From G016756615 sp050958605 (lineage in GTDB: Bacteria > Pseudomonadota > Alphaproteobacteria > Rhizobiales > Rhizobiaceae): DNA of 64,000 nucleotides. The stretch is taken from assembly GCF_050958605.1 (NCBI RefSeq), contig NZ_JBJHDO010000007.1, forward strand, positions 299,377-363,376, read 5' to 3'. Below the pieces are notes generated by a model that had not been told where the DNA came from, did not search any database, and saw nothing but the letters and a program-made list of their open reading frames with translations. This document shows positions 56,059-64,000 of the stretch, piece by piece. Position numbers and translations under genes: made by a program. The number at the start of each line of letters is the position of its first letter. Within the stretch, counting starts at the first letter, position 1.

Positions 56059-57237
56059 GTGGCGGATCGTTTGAGAAGCAGTCCTTTATCGAACCCGGGC
56101 GGCGCCCTCACGGCCAGTGCCAAGTCGATTTTCCGGCTGCTCGCCGCGCGTGGTCCGGCGACACGCCCGCAGCTCGGCGAGGCGCTGGGCCTGTCGCGGC
56201 CGACAATGTCCGCAGCGATCTCCGAACTCGAGGAAGTCGGCCTCGCCAGCAAGATCGGCGAGGTTCAGGGACCGCTGGGCCGCAAGGCCGCGGTCTATCG
56301 CCCCGGTCCCGCCTCTGGCCATGTCATTTCGATCGACGCCGGGTCGACCCACGTTCGGCTGCGCGCGTCGACGGTCGATAGGCGGCACCTGCACAGCCGC
56401 GTCTACCGTCTGCCGTCCAGCCAACTCGTCCTGGGCGAGGAGATCAGCGGCGCCGTCGCCGAGGAAGTCGCCGCCACGCTGGCGGAAACAGACCCCGGCT
56501 GGGGCTCTCTGCGCATGATCGGAATTGCGCTGCCGTCGCGCGTGGTCGGCCCTCAGGGCGATCGGAGCGCAACCCGGCAACAGGAGATCTTCAGCTGCTT
56601 CGAGCCGCCGGCGGATGTCCCGATCCTGCTCGAAAACAATGTGAACTGCGCGGCCGTCGCCGAGCGGTCGAACGGCGTCGCCAAGGATTCCGAGACTTTC
56701 GCCTACGTCCAGATCGGGCTGAAGATCGGCGTCGGCATCATGCTGGACGGCAAGTTGCTGCGCGGAAAGAACGGTGCCGCCGGCGAAATAAGCCACCTGG
56801 CCTTTCCCTTTGCCGATGGAGCGCGCCCGATTCCCGGCGAGATCGAACGCTACATGGGCACCGAGGCGCTGATGCAGCGCGTCGCGAAACAATGGCCCGC
56901 ATCCGAGGGCGCCCCGCCGGTGGACGCGGCCGATCTGATGGCGCGCGCCTCCCACGGCAACGCAGCGGCGCTCGAGCAGGTCACACGGCATGCTGAGGAT
57001 ATCGGCGCCATCGTCGCCAGTTGCGTCAGCATGGTCGATCCCGGCCTGGTCGTTCTGGGCGGCGGGCTGGGAGCCAATCCGCTGCTCCTGCCCACCGTGC
57101 ATGAGGTCGCGAACCGCCTGAGCTACCCCGTCGAGGTACGTACCAGCTCCCTCGGCCAGGATGCGACAGTGCTGGGCATCGAGAAGCTCGCCTGCGACAG
57201 CGCCGTCGACCTGCTCCTCGGCGAGCCCCGAGCCTGA
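56059..57237 (+). CDS. ROK-family transcriptional repressor
   Basis: A 392-residue ROK regulator. An N-terminal winged helix (about 15-75) carries ATRPQLGEALGLSRPTMSAAISELEEVG. The ROK sugar-binding fold has ISIDAGSTHVRL, ENNVNCAAVAERSNG and GAAGEISHL. The zinc Cys motif found in NagC/Mlc-type proteins is missing (the region after GEISHL has no Cys). No ATG is available near the conserved start, so GTG at 56059 is chosen. It probably controls the sugar operon beginning at 57591, and perhaps the divergent DSD1-type gene. Confidence 0.87.
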   Translation: MADRLRSSPLSNPGGALTASAKSIFRLLAARGPATRPQLGEALGLSRPTMSAAISELEEVGLASKIGEVQGPLGRKAAVYRPGPASGHVISIDAGSTHVRLRASTVDRRHLHSRVYRLPSSQLVLGEEISGAVAEEVAATLAETDPGWGSLRMIGIALPSRVVGPQGDRSATRQQEIFSCFEPPADVPILLENNVNCAAVAERSNGVAKDSETFAYVQIGLKIGVGIMLDGKLLRGKNGAAGEISHLAFPFADGARPIPGEIERYMGTEALMQRVAKQWPASEGAPPVDAADLMARASHGNAAALEQVTRHAEDIGAIVASCVSMVDPGLVVLGGGLGANPLLLPTVHEVANRLSYPVEVRTSSLGQDATVLGIEKLACDSAVDLLLGEPRA

Positions 57238-57275
57238 CACTCCGCGCCCCGCATGGCCAACCATGGCGCGCAGAA

Positions 57276-57428
57276 CAGGTCCCCCTCTCCGTCTCGGCTT
57301 CGCCGAGCCACCTCTCCCCCACTTTGTGGGGAAGAGGAAGGGCGCCGAGAAAGCGGGCGGTGATTCCTCTCCCTCACGATAGTGGGGGAGAGGTGGCTCG
57401 GCGAAGCCGAGACGGAGAGGGGGACCTG
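57276..57428. repeat. Long palindromic repeat, family C, copy 2
   Basis: Arms of 44 bp (57276-57319 and 57385-57428), identical to those at 16509-16665, flank a diverged centre of about 65 bp. A TTCCAGATGTG-type tail follows, as in the other copy. It separates the ROK gene from its probable target operon and fills much of the gap 57238-57590. Confidence 0.85.
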
Positions 57429-57529
57429 CCAAGCATGAGGGAAGGGACCTTTCCAGATGTGTGAATGTCGTCGGTTTCCAGGGTGCATTACGATTCCCGT
57501 TGCAAACCCGAATATTTTTGTTAGGCTGC

Positions 57530-57544
57530 CTAACATAATAGCTT
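57530..57544. promoter_or_regulatory. Operator candidate upstream of the sugar ABC operon
   Basis: GTTAGGC-T-GCCTAAC is a perfect 7-bp dyad, 47 bp before the binding-protein start. TTAG...CTAA-type ends are known in targets of ROK repressors, and a ROK gene lies just upstream. The flanking AATATTTTT and CATAATA are AT-rich and suit a promoter. Confidence 0.55.
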
Positions 57545-57590
57545 GCCCACGACCGGTCCGGCCTTGGGGTGTTTTCAACGGGAGTGAAAA

Positions 57591-58850
57591 ATGATCGCAT
57601 CGATGTGCCGCGCGGCCGTCCTGGCTACAAGCGCAACTCTTCTGGGTTCGGGCGCGCTTTCGGCCCAGGAACTGCAATACTGGGTCTATTCGGACTTCGC
57701 CCAGGGCGATGCGCTGAAGCTCCAGCAGGAGTTCATCGCCGAGTTCGAAGCGGCGAATCCGGGCGTGAAGATCGTCATTTCCGGCAGGGGCGACGATGAT
57801 CTGACCTCCGGCCAGGTTGCCGGCGCGGCGTCGGGCACCTTGCCGGACGTCTTCATGAACGGTCTTGCGGTCGGCGCGCAATTGGTCGAGGTCGGTGCCC
57901 TGGCCAACATCTATCCCGAATGGATGGCGATGCCGCAGGAGTACAGGGATCAGTTCGATGCCGACGCGATCAAGAGCTGTTCGCCGAAGCCGGAGACGAT
58001 GTACTGCATCCCCTATACCGGCTTCGGAGAGATCCTGTACCGCAATCTGACGGTGCTCGAGGCGGCGGGCATCGACACCAAGACGCCCCCGGCAACCTGG
58101 GAAGATTGGTACGCCCAGATGGTCAAGGTCAAGGAGAGCGGCAAGTTCGCAATGCCGGACCAGACGCAGGTCTTCAATTCCGTGGCCAGCATGTACGCCG
58201 TGGGAGGCGACAAGGCCAAGTGGGGCATCGATTTCGAGAAGCGCCAGACGCTGATCGAGCCGGAGCCCATGGCGCGCACCCTGCAGATGTTTATCGACAT
58301 GGCGCCGATGCAGAGTGGCACGAGCCGCAATGACCAGGCCACCAAGGACCTGTTCATCACCAACCAATTGGCTTTCCATGTCGTCGGTCCGTGGGTCAAT
58401 CCGAGCTACGCCCAGGCGGCGGCCGAATCCGGCTTGAAGTACGACTTCGTGCTGGTGCCGGGCAGCACCGCGGGCGATCACGGCGGCATCAAGAGCTACG
58501 AGTTCGTCAGCGTTTCGCCGGGTCCGAACCGCGAGATCGCGTGGAAGTTCGCGGCTTACATCACCGAGAAGAAGCAGATGGCCCGCTGGGCGAAGCTTCT
58601 GTCCCGCTACAATGCCAACGCCGCGGCCATGCAGGATCCGGAAGTCACGGCTTTGCCGCTGATCGTGAAATCGGTAGAGGCCGTGAAATACGCCATGGAC
58701 GTGATGCCGCCCTATTTCGTCGGTGCCGTGCCGAACTGCTATCGCTCGACGATGACCGACATGGCTTCGGCAGTGGCGGATGGCGAGTACACCGCTGAAG
58801 AAGGCGCCGAGGAACTTATCGCCGAGCTGAACGACTGCCTCGCGAAGTAA
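57591..58850 (+). CDS. Carbohydrate ABC transporter binding protein
   Basis: A 419-residue periplasmic protein of the family 1 (MalE/UgpB-like) sugar-binding group. It has a signal peptide of about 25 residues (GALSAQEL) and a two-lobe domain with EFEAANPGVKIVI, IPYTGFGEILYRN and SVSPGPNREIAWKF. Neighbouring kinase and SIS genes point to an amino sugar or its derivative. It is the first gene behind the dyad at 57530. The 172-bp gap to the permease gene carries a repeat element that may set different transcript levels for binding protein and permeases. Confidence 0.9.
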   Translation: MIASMCRAAVLATSATLLGSGALSAQELQYWVYSDFAQGDALKLQQEFIAEFEAANPGVKIVISGRGDDDLTSGQVAGAASGTLPDVFMNGLAVGAQLVEVGALANIYPEWMAMPQEYRDQFDADAIKSCSPKPETMYCIPYTGFGEILYRNLTVLEAAGIDTKTPPATWEDWYAQMVKVKESGKFAMPDQTQVFNSVASMYAVGGDKAKWGIDFEKRQTLIEPEPMARTLQMFIDMAPMQSGTSRNDQATKDLFITNQLAFHVVGPWVNPSYAQAAAESGLKYDFVLVPGSTAGDHGGIKSYEFVSVSPGPNREIAWKFAAYITEKKQMARWAKLLSRYNANAAAMQDPEVTALPLIVKSVEAVKYAMDVMPPYFVGAVPNCYRSTMTDMASAVADGEYTAEEGAEELIAELNDCLAK

Positions 58851-58880
58851 AGCGAGGGCGACATGGCGCGGCGCTCCAGA

Positions 58881-58980
58881 GCAATTCCAGCAAAAGTGCG
58901 TAGCGGTTTTGCGTCCGGAATTGCGTAAAAACAAATAGATAGAGCCTTTTCGCGGTTCGAAGAAAAGCGGAAATGCTCTA
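58881..58980. repeat. Intergenic repeat, family D, with two hairpins
   Basis: GCAATTCC (58881-58888) pairs with GGAATTGC (58917-58924), and a second imperfect stem runs from TAGAGC (58940) to GCTCTA (58980). The AAAAGTG..GCGGTTTTGCG centre is of a type I recall as widespread between genes in Mesorhizobium-like genomes. It separates the sugar-binding protein gene from its permeases. Confidence 0.7.
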
Positions 58981-59022
58981 TCGGCCGCGCCACTTTTTCC
59001 GCCTGCCCCGACCGGATATGTC

Positions 59023-59910
59023 ATGAGTGCCAGACGACATCTGCCGCATTATGCGATGGTATTGCCCTTCGCCTTGCTGTTCGCGGCCTTCTTCCTCTAC
59101 CCGATCGTCAGCGGGTTTTATTACAGCTTTCACGACTGGAACGCGGCGACGGAAGCCCGTTTCGTGGGATTGGCCAACTATGAGGCCGTGCTGAATTCGC
59201 GCGACTTCTCGCGCGCGATGAGAAACCTCTTCCTGTACATCGCCATTACCGTGCCGCTGGGTATTTCGGTGGCGCTCGCGCTGGCGCTTCTGGTCGACAG
59301 CTTCACCGGCTTCTGGGCGAATTTCTTCCGAAGCGCCTTCTTCCTGCCGGTGGTCCTCCCCGCCTTCCTCGCCGCGACGATCTGGCGCTGGATGTATGCG
59401 CCCAATTTCGGCCTGGTGAACATGGTGCTCGGCTGGTTCGGGGTACCGTCGATCAATTTCCTGAACGACACCGGCACCATGCTCTACGCGCTCATCGCCG
59501 TCGATGTCTGGGTCTCCGCAGGCTTCAACATGGTCATCCTGCTCGCCGGCCTGAAGAACATCCCGCAAGACCTTTACGAGGCCGCGCGGCTCGACGGCGC
59601 CGGCCGGATCCAGCAGGTCCGCTACATCACGATCCCAATGTTGGCGCCGGTCCTGTTCTTCGTCGTCACCTACGGATTCATCTCCGCGCTCCAGGTCTTC
59701 GACGTGCCGTGGCTGCTGACGGGGTCGTCCTTCACCGCCTATGGCGGACGGCGCAGCGCGCTTCTGTTCCCGGTCATGGACATGATGGGGCGGGCCTTCG
59801 GTTCCGTCCAGTTCGGCGAGGCCACCGCCTACGGCTTTCTCCTGACCATCGTCATCATTCTCTTCACCGGGCTGATGTTCGGCTTGCGTGCCTGGAGGAC
59901 GCCGAAATGA
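59023..59910 (+). CDS. Sugar ABC transporter permease (MalF/UgpA type)
   Basis: A 295-residue permease with six hydrophobic helices. The coupling motif EAARLDGAGRIQQVRYITIP lies about residues 190-209. It would form the import channel with the MalG-type partner encoded next, whose start overlaps its stop by 4 bp. Belongs to the carbohydrate uptake transporter-1 class. Confidence 0.92.
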   Translation: MSARRHLPHYAMVLPFALLFAAFFLYPIVSGFYYSFHDWNAATEARFVGLANYEAVLNSRDFSRAMRNLFLYIAITVPLGISVALALALLVDSFTGFWANFFRSAFFLPVVLPAFLAATIWRWMYAPNFGLVNMVLGWFGVPSINFLNDTGTMLYALIAVDVWVSAGFNMVILLAGLKNIPQDLYEAARLDGAGRIQQVRYITIPMLAPVLFFVVTYGFISALQVFDVPWLLTGSSFTAYGGRRSALLFPVMDMMGRAFGSVQFGEATAYGFLLTIVIILFTGLMFGLRAWRTPK

Positions 59911-60773
59911 ACGACGCCTCCGCAACCAACCGGGCCATGGTCGCCGATTTGTGGACCTGGCGATTCCTGAAATGGGTCGTCGCCATCTGCGTGGCGATCG
60001 TGGCGGTGTTCCCGATCTGGTGGATGGTCAACGTGGTCTTCGCGGACCCGGGCACACCGGTCTCGATCAACCCCCGGCTTTATCCGACGTCGCTTTCGTC
60101 CGGTCTCGCCAAGATCCAGATGATCCTGACCGAGACGCAGTATCTGCGCGCCTATTTCATCACGATCGCCTACGCGCTCCTGACCATCCTGGGCGTGCTG
60201 TTCATCGGCTCGATGGCCGCATTCGAATTCGCGCTGTTCGACTTCCCCGGCAAACGTCTGCTGTTCGGGCTGGTGATGCTGTCGCTGATGGTGCCCACCA
60301 TCGTGACCATCATCCCGACCTACCTGCTGGTGGCCGATCTCGGCTGGCTGAACACCATGCAAGGGCTGGTGGTGCCTGGCCTCGCTTCGGCCTTCGGGCT
60401 CTTCCTCTTGGTGCAGTTCATGCGGACGCTGCCCATGGAGATGATCGAGGCTGCAAGGCTCGACGGCGCGAGCCATTTCAAGATCTACTGGTACATCGCG
60501 CTTCCGCTCTCCAAGAACGCCATGGTGACCTTGGCGATCCTGACCTTCATGCGGACATGGGGCAATTTCGCGTGGCCGCTGATCGTGGCGCCGAAGCCGG
60601 AGATCTATACGGTCGGCCAGGTCGTCGGCCTCTTCAACGCACCCTTCTCGCATCAGACCGTGGACGTGGTGATGACGGCCAATCTCCTGGCCGTGCTTCC
60701 GCCGCTGATCTTCTTCCTGATCTTCCAGCGCAAGATCGTCGAAGGCATCGCCATGTCGGGCTCCAGGGGCTGA
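59907..60773 (+). CDS. Sugar ABC transporter permease (MalG/UgpE type)
   Basis: A 288-residue permease with six helices and the coupling motif EAARLDGASHFKIYWYIALP (about 190-209). The start at 59907 overlaps the preceding permease and follows GGAGGAC. It pairs with the MalF-type subunit, and both contact the ATPase encoded 19 bp downstream. Confidence 0.92.
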   Translation: MNDASATNRAMVADLWTWRFLKWVVAICVAIVAVFPIWWMVNVVFADPGTPVSINPRLYPTSLSSGLAKIQMILTETQYLRAYFITIAYALLTILGVLFIGSMAAFEFALFDFPGKRLLFGLVMLSLMVPTIVTIIPTYLLVADLGWLNTMQGLVVPGLASAFGLFLLVQFMRTLPMEMIEAARLDGASHFKIYWYIALPLSKNAMVTLAILTFMRTWGNFAWPLIVAPKPEIYTVGQVVGLFNAPFSHQTVDVVMTANLLAVLPPLIFFLIFQRKIVEGIAMSGSRG

Positions 60774-60792
60774 ACGGACACAGTTGAGAACA

Positions 60793-61887
60793 ATGGCTGA
60801 ACTAGAAATCACATCCATCTCCAAATCCTTCGGCACGGTCGAGGTGCTGCGGGATGTCAATCTGAAAATTCGCTCGGGCGAGTTCGTGGTGTTCGTGGGC
60901 CCCTCGGGCTGCGGCAAGTCCACGCTGCTGCGGATGATCACCGGCCTCGAGACCGAGAGTTCGGGCGACATCCATATCGACGGCAAGCGCGTCAACGAGG
61001 TTGATCCGGCCAAGCGCGGTACGGCGATGGTCTTCCAGTCCTACGCGCTCTATCCGCATATGACGGTGGCCGAGAACATGGGCTTCGGCCTGAAGATGGC
61101 CGGCGAACCGAAAAACGTGATCCGCGAGAAGGTCGCCCAGGCGGCGGGAATCCTGCGCCTGGAACAGCTTCTCGATCGCCGGCCCGGGCAGTTGTCCGGC
61201 GGCCAGAAGCAGCGCGTCGCCATCGGCAGGGCGATCGTGCGCAACCCCAAGGTTTTCCTGTTCGACGAGCCGCTGTCGAACCTCGACGCGGAACTGCGCG
61301 TCCAGATGCGTGCCGAACTCATCGACCTTCACCGCCGGCTGGGCGCGACGATGATCTACGTCACCCACGACCAGGTCGAAGCGATGACGCTGGCTGATCG
61401 CATCGTGGTCATGCATGGTGGCGTCGTGCAGCAATATGGACGGCCGCTCGACCTCTACGACGATCCCGACAATCGTTTCGTGGCCGGTTTCATCGGTTCG
61501 CCGAAAATGAACTTCCTGGATGCCGCGGTGAACGAGGTCGGATCGGACCATGTCACCCTCGGCAACATTGGCGGAAGCGGCCGCACCCTGCGGCTTCCGT
61601 TCCGAGGTTTCGACGCTTCCGTCAAGCAGGTCGTCCTGGGCGTTCGCCCGGAGCATGTCAGCTTGGGATCGGGCGGGCCGGATGAGCTTCCTGTGACAGT
61701 GAGCTTCGCCGAGGAATTGGGCGATGTGACCTATATCCACGGCAAGCTGCCGGCCGGCAATCCATTGATCATCCGCAGCGACAAGGGGCGCCACGACGGT
61801 CAGGACACATGCGCCGTGACGCTCGATTCCCATGGACTGCGCCTGTTCGACGCCGCTGGCCGTCGTCTGCGAGAGAGCAGGACCTGA
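60793..61887 (+). CDS. Sugar ABC transporter ATPase (MalK/UgpC type)
   Basis: A 364-residue ATPase. Walker A is GPSGCGKS (about 37-44), the signature LSGGQKQRVAIGRA, and Walker B FLFDEPLSNLDAELR. A C-terminal TOBE-type domain (from about residue 240, with VLGVRPEHVSLG) is as in MalK/UgpC proteins that may serve regulation. ATG 60793 chosen over a TTG three codons earlier. It completes the importer and is followed 5 bp later by the kinase gene. Confidence 0.92.
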   Translation: MAELEITSISKSFGTVEVLRDVNLKIRSGEFVVFVGPSGCGKSTLLRMITGLETESSGDIHIDGKRVNEVDPAKRGTAMVFQSYALYPHMTVAENMGFGLKMAGEPKNVIREKVAQAAGILRLEQLLDRRPGQLSGGQKQRVAIGRAIVRNPKVFLFDEPLSNLDAELRVQMRAELIDLHRRLGATMIYVTHDQVEAMTLADRIVVMHGGVVQQYGRPLDLYDDPDNRFVAGFIGSPKMNFLDAAVNEVGSDHVTLGNIGGSGRTLRLPFRGFDASVKQVVLGVRPEHVSLGSGGPDELPVTVSFAEELGDVTYIHGKLPAGNPLIIRSDKGRHDGQDTCAVTLDSHGLRLFDAAGRRLRESRT

Positions 61888-61892
61888 CGGCA

Positions 61893-62831
61893 ATGACGAG
61901 TATTCATGTGGTGCCGCTGGCTCCCGACGCCGGCGTGGTCGGTGTCGACATCGGCGGAACCAAGACCCATCTGCGTCTGCGCAACCGCTCCGGCGAGCGC
62001 GACCTCATCATTCCAACCAGCGACTGGCGACGCCGCGAATGGCGGCGAGATGCCACAGCCCTGATCGAACTCGTCGAGCGCTTTGCCGAAGGCGCGCCGC
62101 TCGCGGCGATGGGCGTCGGCGCACATGGCTGCGACGACAAGGAGGAGTGCCAGTCCTTCGAGGACGCCTTCAACGCGGTGAGCTCCTTCCCCGTGCGGGT
62201 GGTGAACGACGCCGAGCTTATGCCCGCGGCTCTCGGGATGAAACGGCAGATCGGCATAGTGGCCGGCACAGGTTCGATCGCGGTGTGCCGCACGGCGGAA
62301 GGCGAGATGCTGGTCGCCGGCGGCTGGGGCTGGATCATCGGCGACGAAGGCAGTGCCGCCAGCCTCGTTCGAGAAGCTGCCCGCGCCGTGGCGCTGCATC
62401 TCGACCGTGGTGGATCGCAGGGCGAACCGCTCGTACGCCGCCTGTTTGCGGAACTGGCCATACCCTCGGCCGCCCGCATCGGAAGCCGGCTGGGAAGCCT
62501 CGGCGGCGCTAAGGAAATCGGCAGCCACGCAAGCCTGGTCTTCGACGCGGCCGATGAGGGCTCCGCCCTTGCCGATACGGTCATCCGCGAGGGCGGCCGT
62601 GCCTTGGCTGAACTCGTCGCCCGCCTGCGGCTGCGAGGATCCCATGCCACCGCCGTGGTGGCCGGCGGAAGCGTCATCGCATCACAGCCGAGGCTGTGGG
62701 AGGCATTTCGCGCGGGCGTCGTGGATATCTGCGGTCCGCGGATGTCCTTGCACCTTCACAAGGGTCCGCCGGTCGAAGGCGCGATCGTGCTGGCCGACCG
62801 GCTGGCGGCCGAGCAGGCACGCAATTCATGA
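61893..62831 (+). CDS. BadF/BadG-family sugar kinase, N-acetylglucosamine kinase-like
   Basis: A 312-residue ASKHA-fold ATPase. The phosphate-1 loop is VVGVDIGGTKTHLRL (about 15-29) and the catalytic region is VVNDAELMPAALG. GIVAGTGSIAV and GGWGWIIGDEGSA match N-acetylglucosamine/glucosamine kinases of the BadF/BadG/BcrA group. Between a sugar importer and a SIS isomerase it most likely phosphorylates the imported amino sugar at C6. The exact sugar is inferred. It lies 5 bp after the ATPase gene. Confidence 0.85.
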   Translation: MTSIHVVPLAPDAGVVGVDIGGTKTHLRLRNRSGERDLIIPTSDWRRREWRRDATALIELVERFAEGAPLAAMGVGAHGCDDKEECQSFEDAFNAVSSFPVRVVNDAELMPAALGMKRQIGIVAGTGSIAVCRTAEGEMLVAGGWGWIIGDEGSAASLVREAARAVALHLDRGGSQGEPLVRRLFAELAIPSAARIGSRLGSLGGAKEIGSHASLVFDAADEGSALADTVIREGGRALAELVARLRLRGSHATAVVAGGSVIASQPRLWEAFRAGVVDICGPRMSLHLHKGPPVEGAIVLADRLAAEQARNS

Positions 62832-62853
62832 TGAAATCCAGAAAGGTAGAGAG

Positions 62854-63855
62854 ATGAGCTATCGTTCCACCGTCGCGCGGCAACCCGAGTCGCTTGCCGA
62901 CACTTTGACGGCTGCACAGGCCGAACTTTCGGGTCTCGACCTGAAGCCCTTGGCGTCGGGCGTCGCGGTGGTGACCGGCGTCGGTGCAAGCTACGCCGCC
63001 GCGGTCGTCGTGGCCGCCGAACTGCAGCGCCGCGGCCGGCGCGCCTTCGCCGTTCGCTCGGGCGAGATGATGGCGGGCTACGACCTGGCGGATACTGTGT
63101 TCGCTCTGTCGCATCGCGGCCGCAGCGTCGAGACGGTGGAAGCGCTGCGGAAACTGCCTGAGGCAAAGAGCCTGGCGATCACCAACAATCCGGAGAGCCC
63201 GCTCGCGAATGCGGCGACCTATCACCTCCAGCTCGACAACGGTTCCGACGCCACCCCGTCCAGCACGGGTTACACGGCGACGCTGCTGGCCGCCGGCGTG
63301 GCGGTCGATGCGATCCACAGCAGTGGAGGAGCGGATTGGAGCACTTTGCCGGCCCTGACCGCCGAAGTGCAGCGCCGCGCCGCCGAGAAGATGCCGCGAC
63401 TGGCCGAACTCTTCCGTGATCGTCGTGCGATCGACTGCGTGGGAGCCGGCGCTGCGATCGGAACCGCCGACGGCGCCTCGCTGCTGCTGCGCGAGGCCGC
63501 GCGCCTGCCGGCTTCCGGCTATGAGACCCGGCATTACCTCCATGGCCCGATGGAATCGATGGATGCGACGACGGGCGTCGTCCTGTTCGGCGACGGCCGC
63601 GAAATAGCTCTGGCGCAAAACCTCGATGAGATCGGCTGCCCCGCGCTTCTCATCACCAGCAACACCGAAATCCGCGACACCGGCAAGCTGACGGTGGTGA
63701 ACGTTCCTGCCAGCGACGATCTGATCCTGCGCGGCATCACCGACATCTTCACGGCTCAGCTCCTGGCAGCCGAACTGTCGGACGCCGCAGGCCTGACCGA
63801 TGTGAAGTTCCGCTACAAGCAGAGCGATACGAAGATTCTTGACGAGGCGGCGTAG
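62854..63855 (+). CDS. SIS-domain protein, glucosamine-6-phosphate deaminase/isomerase-like
   Basis: A 333-residue protein with two sugar isomerase (SIS) domains, as in the isomerase half of GlmS and in AgaS/NagB-II enzymes. Domain 1 has VVTGVGASYAAAVVVAAEL and ALSHRGRSVETVEAL. Domain 2 has IDCVGAGAAIGTADGASLLLREA and the active-site YETRHYLHGPMES. No glutaminase domain is present, so ammonia-releasing deamination of a sugar 6-phosphate is favoured over synthesis. It follows the kinase by 22 bp with GAAAGG before the ATG and is the last gene seen. Confidence 0.87.
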   Translation: MSYRSTVARQPESLADTLTAAQAELSGLDLKPLASGVAVVTGVGASYAAAVVVAAELQRRGRRAFAVRSGEMMAGYDLADTVFALSHRGRSVETVEALRKLPEAKSLAITNNPESPLANAATYHLQLDNGSDATPSSTGYTATLLAAGVAVDAIHSSGGADWSTLPALTAEVQRRAAEKMPRLAELFRDRRAIDCVGAGAAIGTADGASLLLREAARLPASGYETRHYLHGPMESMDATTGVVLFGDGREIALAQNLDEIGCPALLITSNTEIRDTGKLTVVNVPASDDLILRGITDIFTAQLLAAELSDAAGLTDVKFRYKQSDTKILDEAA

Positions 63856-63936
63856 TCCGTTTGCTTGAGACCGGGAGTGTTAGACCAGGGTCGTGATGTT
63901 TGACCCCTGCGCAAATTCACCCCTTCTGTCCGCTTC

Positions 63937-63958
63937 TGTCCGGCAGGACATCTCCCCC
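63937..63958. repeat. Fragment of repeat family A at the window edge
   Basis: TGTCCGGCAGGACATCTCC repeats, in part, the tail core of family A (GATGTCCGGCAGGACAG at 123-139 and 14721-14737). It continues with a TC-rich run and may be a partial or inverted copy cut by the window end. Confidence 0.5.
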
Positions 63959-64000
63959 ACAAGGCTATCGGATTCACACATCCGACGGGCTGTCCGGAGC

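Noticed and set aside
1..64000. CRISPR arrays, tRNA or rRNA genes, prophage or an integrase-bounded island
   Set aside because: I looked for regularly spaced repeats, cloverleaf segments and recombinase genes and saw none. The repeats present are palindromic intergenic elements.

Overview
The window is high-GC, gene-dense DNA. It looks like an alphaproteobacterium of the order Rhizobiales, probably Mesorhizobium-like. That view rests on the many ABC and TRAP uptake systems, on the catabolic operons each paired with its own regulator, and on several families of palindromic intergenic repeats that I associate with Mesorhizobium and relatives. The genus is inference. I see no tRNA, rRNA, CRISPR array, phage or intact insertion sequence.

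Layout. 0-4.6 kb: the livG-livF-binding protein part of a branched-chain amino-acid type ABC importer, a divergent IclR regulator and a Crp/Fnr regulator. 4.8-9.7 kb: a tiny conserved protein, then a TetR regulator divergent from a paoABC-like molybdenum aldehyde oxidoreductase. 10-17.3 kb: single genes and a small ArsR-SRPBCC-DoxX-VOC operon, separated by repeat elements. 17.3-25.5 kb: a two-component system with a seven-helix sensor, divergent from a 1,897-residue autotransporter.

25.8-34.3 kb: a sugar-acid module. A leftward operon encodes an RraA-like aldolase, the large domain of an altronate-type dehydratase, an SDR, and a fusion of the missing dehydratase SAF domain to an SMP-30 lactonase. 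Divergent from it are a GarR-like reductase, a GntR regulator and a Tau/Ssu-type ABC importer. A second tiny protein sharing the YRPELHYMRG motif follows.

34.4-48.9 kb: one leftward 14-gene run behind a TetR gene that carries two identical 16-bp palindromes upstream. It holds two full TRAP transporters, an acyl-CoA ligase, a CoA-transferase, a citrate-synthase-fold lyase, an amidohydrolase relative, a carboxymuconolactone-decarboxylase relative, and two paralogous, internally duplicated proteins of a family I do not recognise. A decayed mosaic copy of the operon's TetR/dctP end lies beyond its far end.

49-54.6 kb: a LysR regulator divergent from an MmgE/PrpD, acyl-CoA dehydrogenase, class III CoA-transferase and hot-dog hydratase operon. 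Together with the lyase of the TRAP run this would suit breakdown of a branched C5-type dicarboxylate; the substrate is inference. 54.8-63.9 kb: a DSD1-type PLP enzyme divergent from a ROK regulator, then an amino-sugar style operon (binding protein, two permeases, ATPase, NAGK-type kinase, SIS isomerase) preceded by a palindromic operator candidate.
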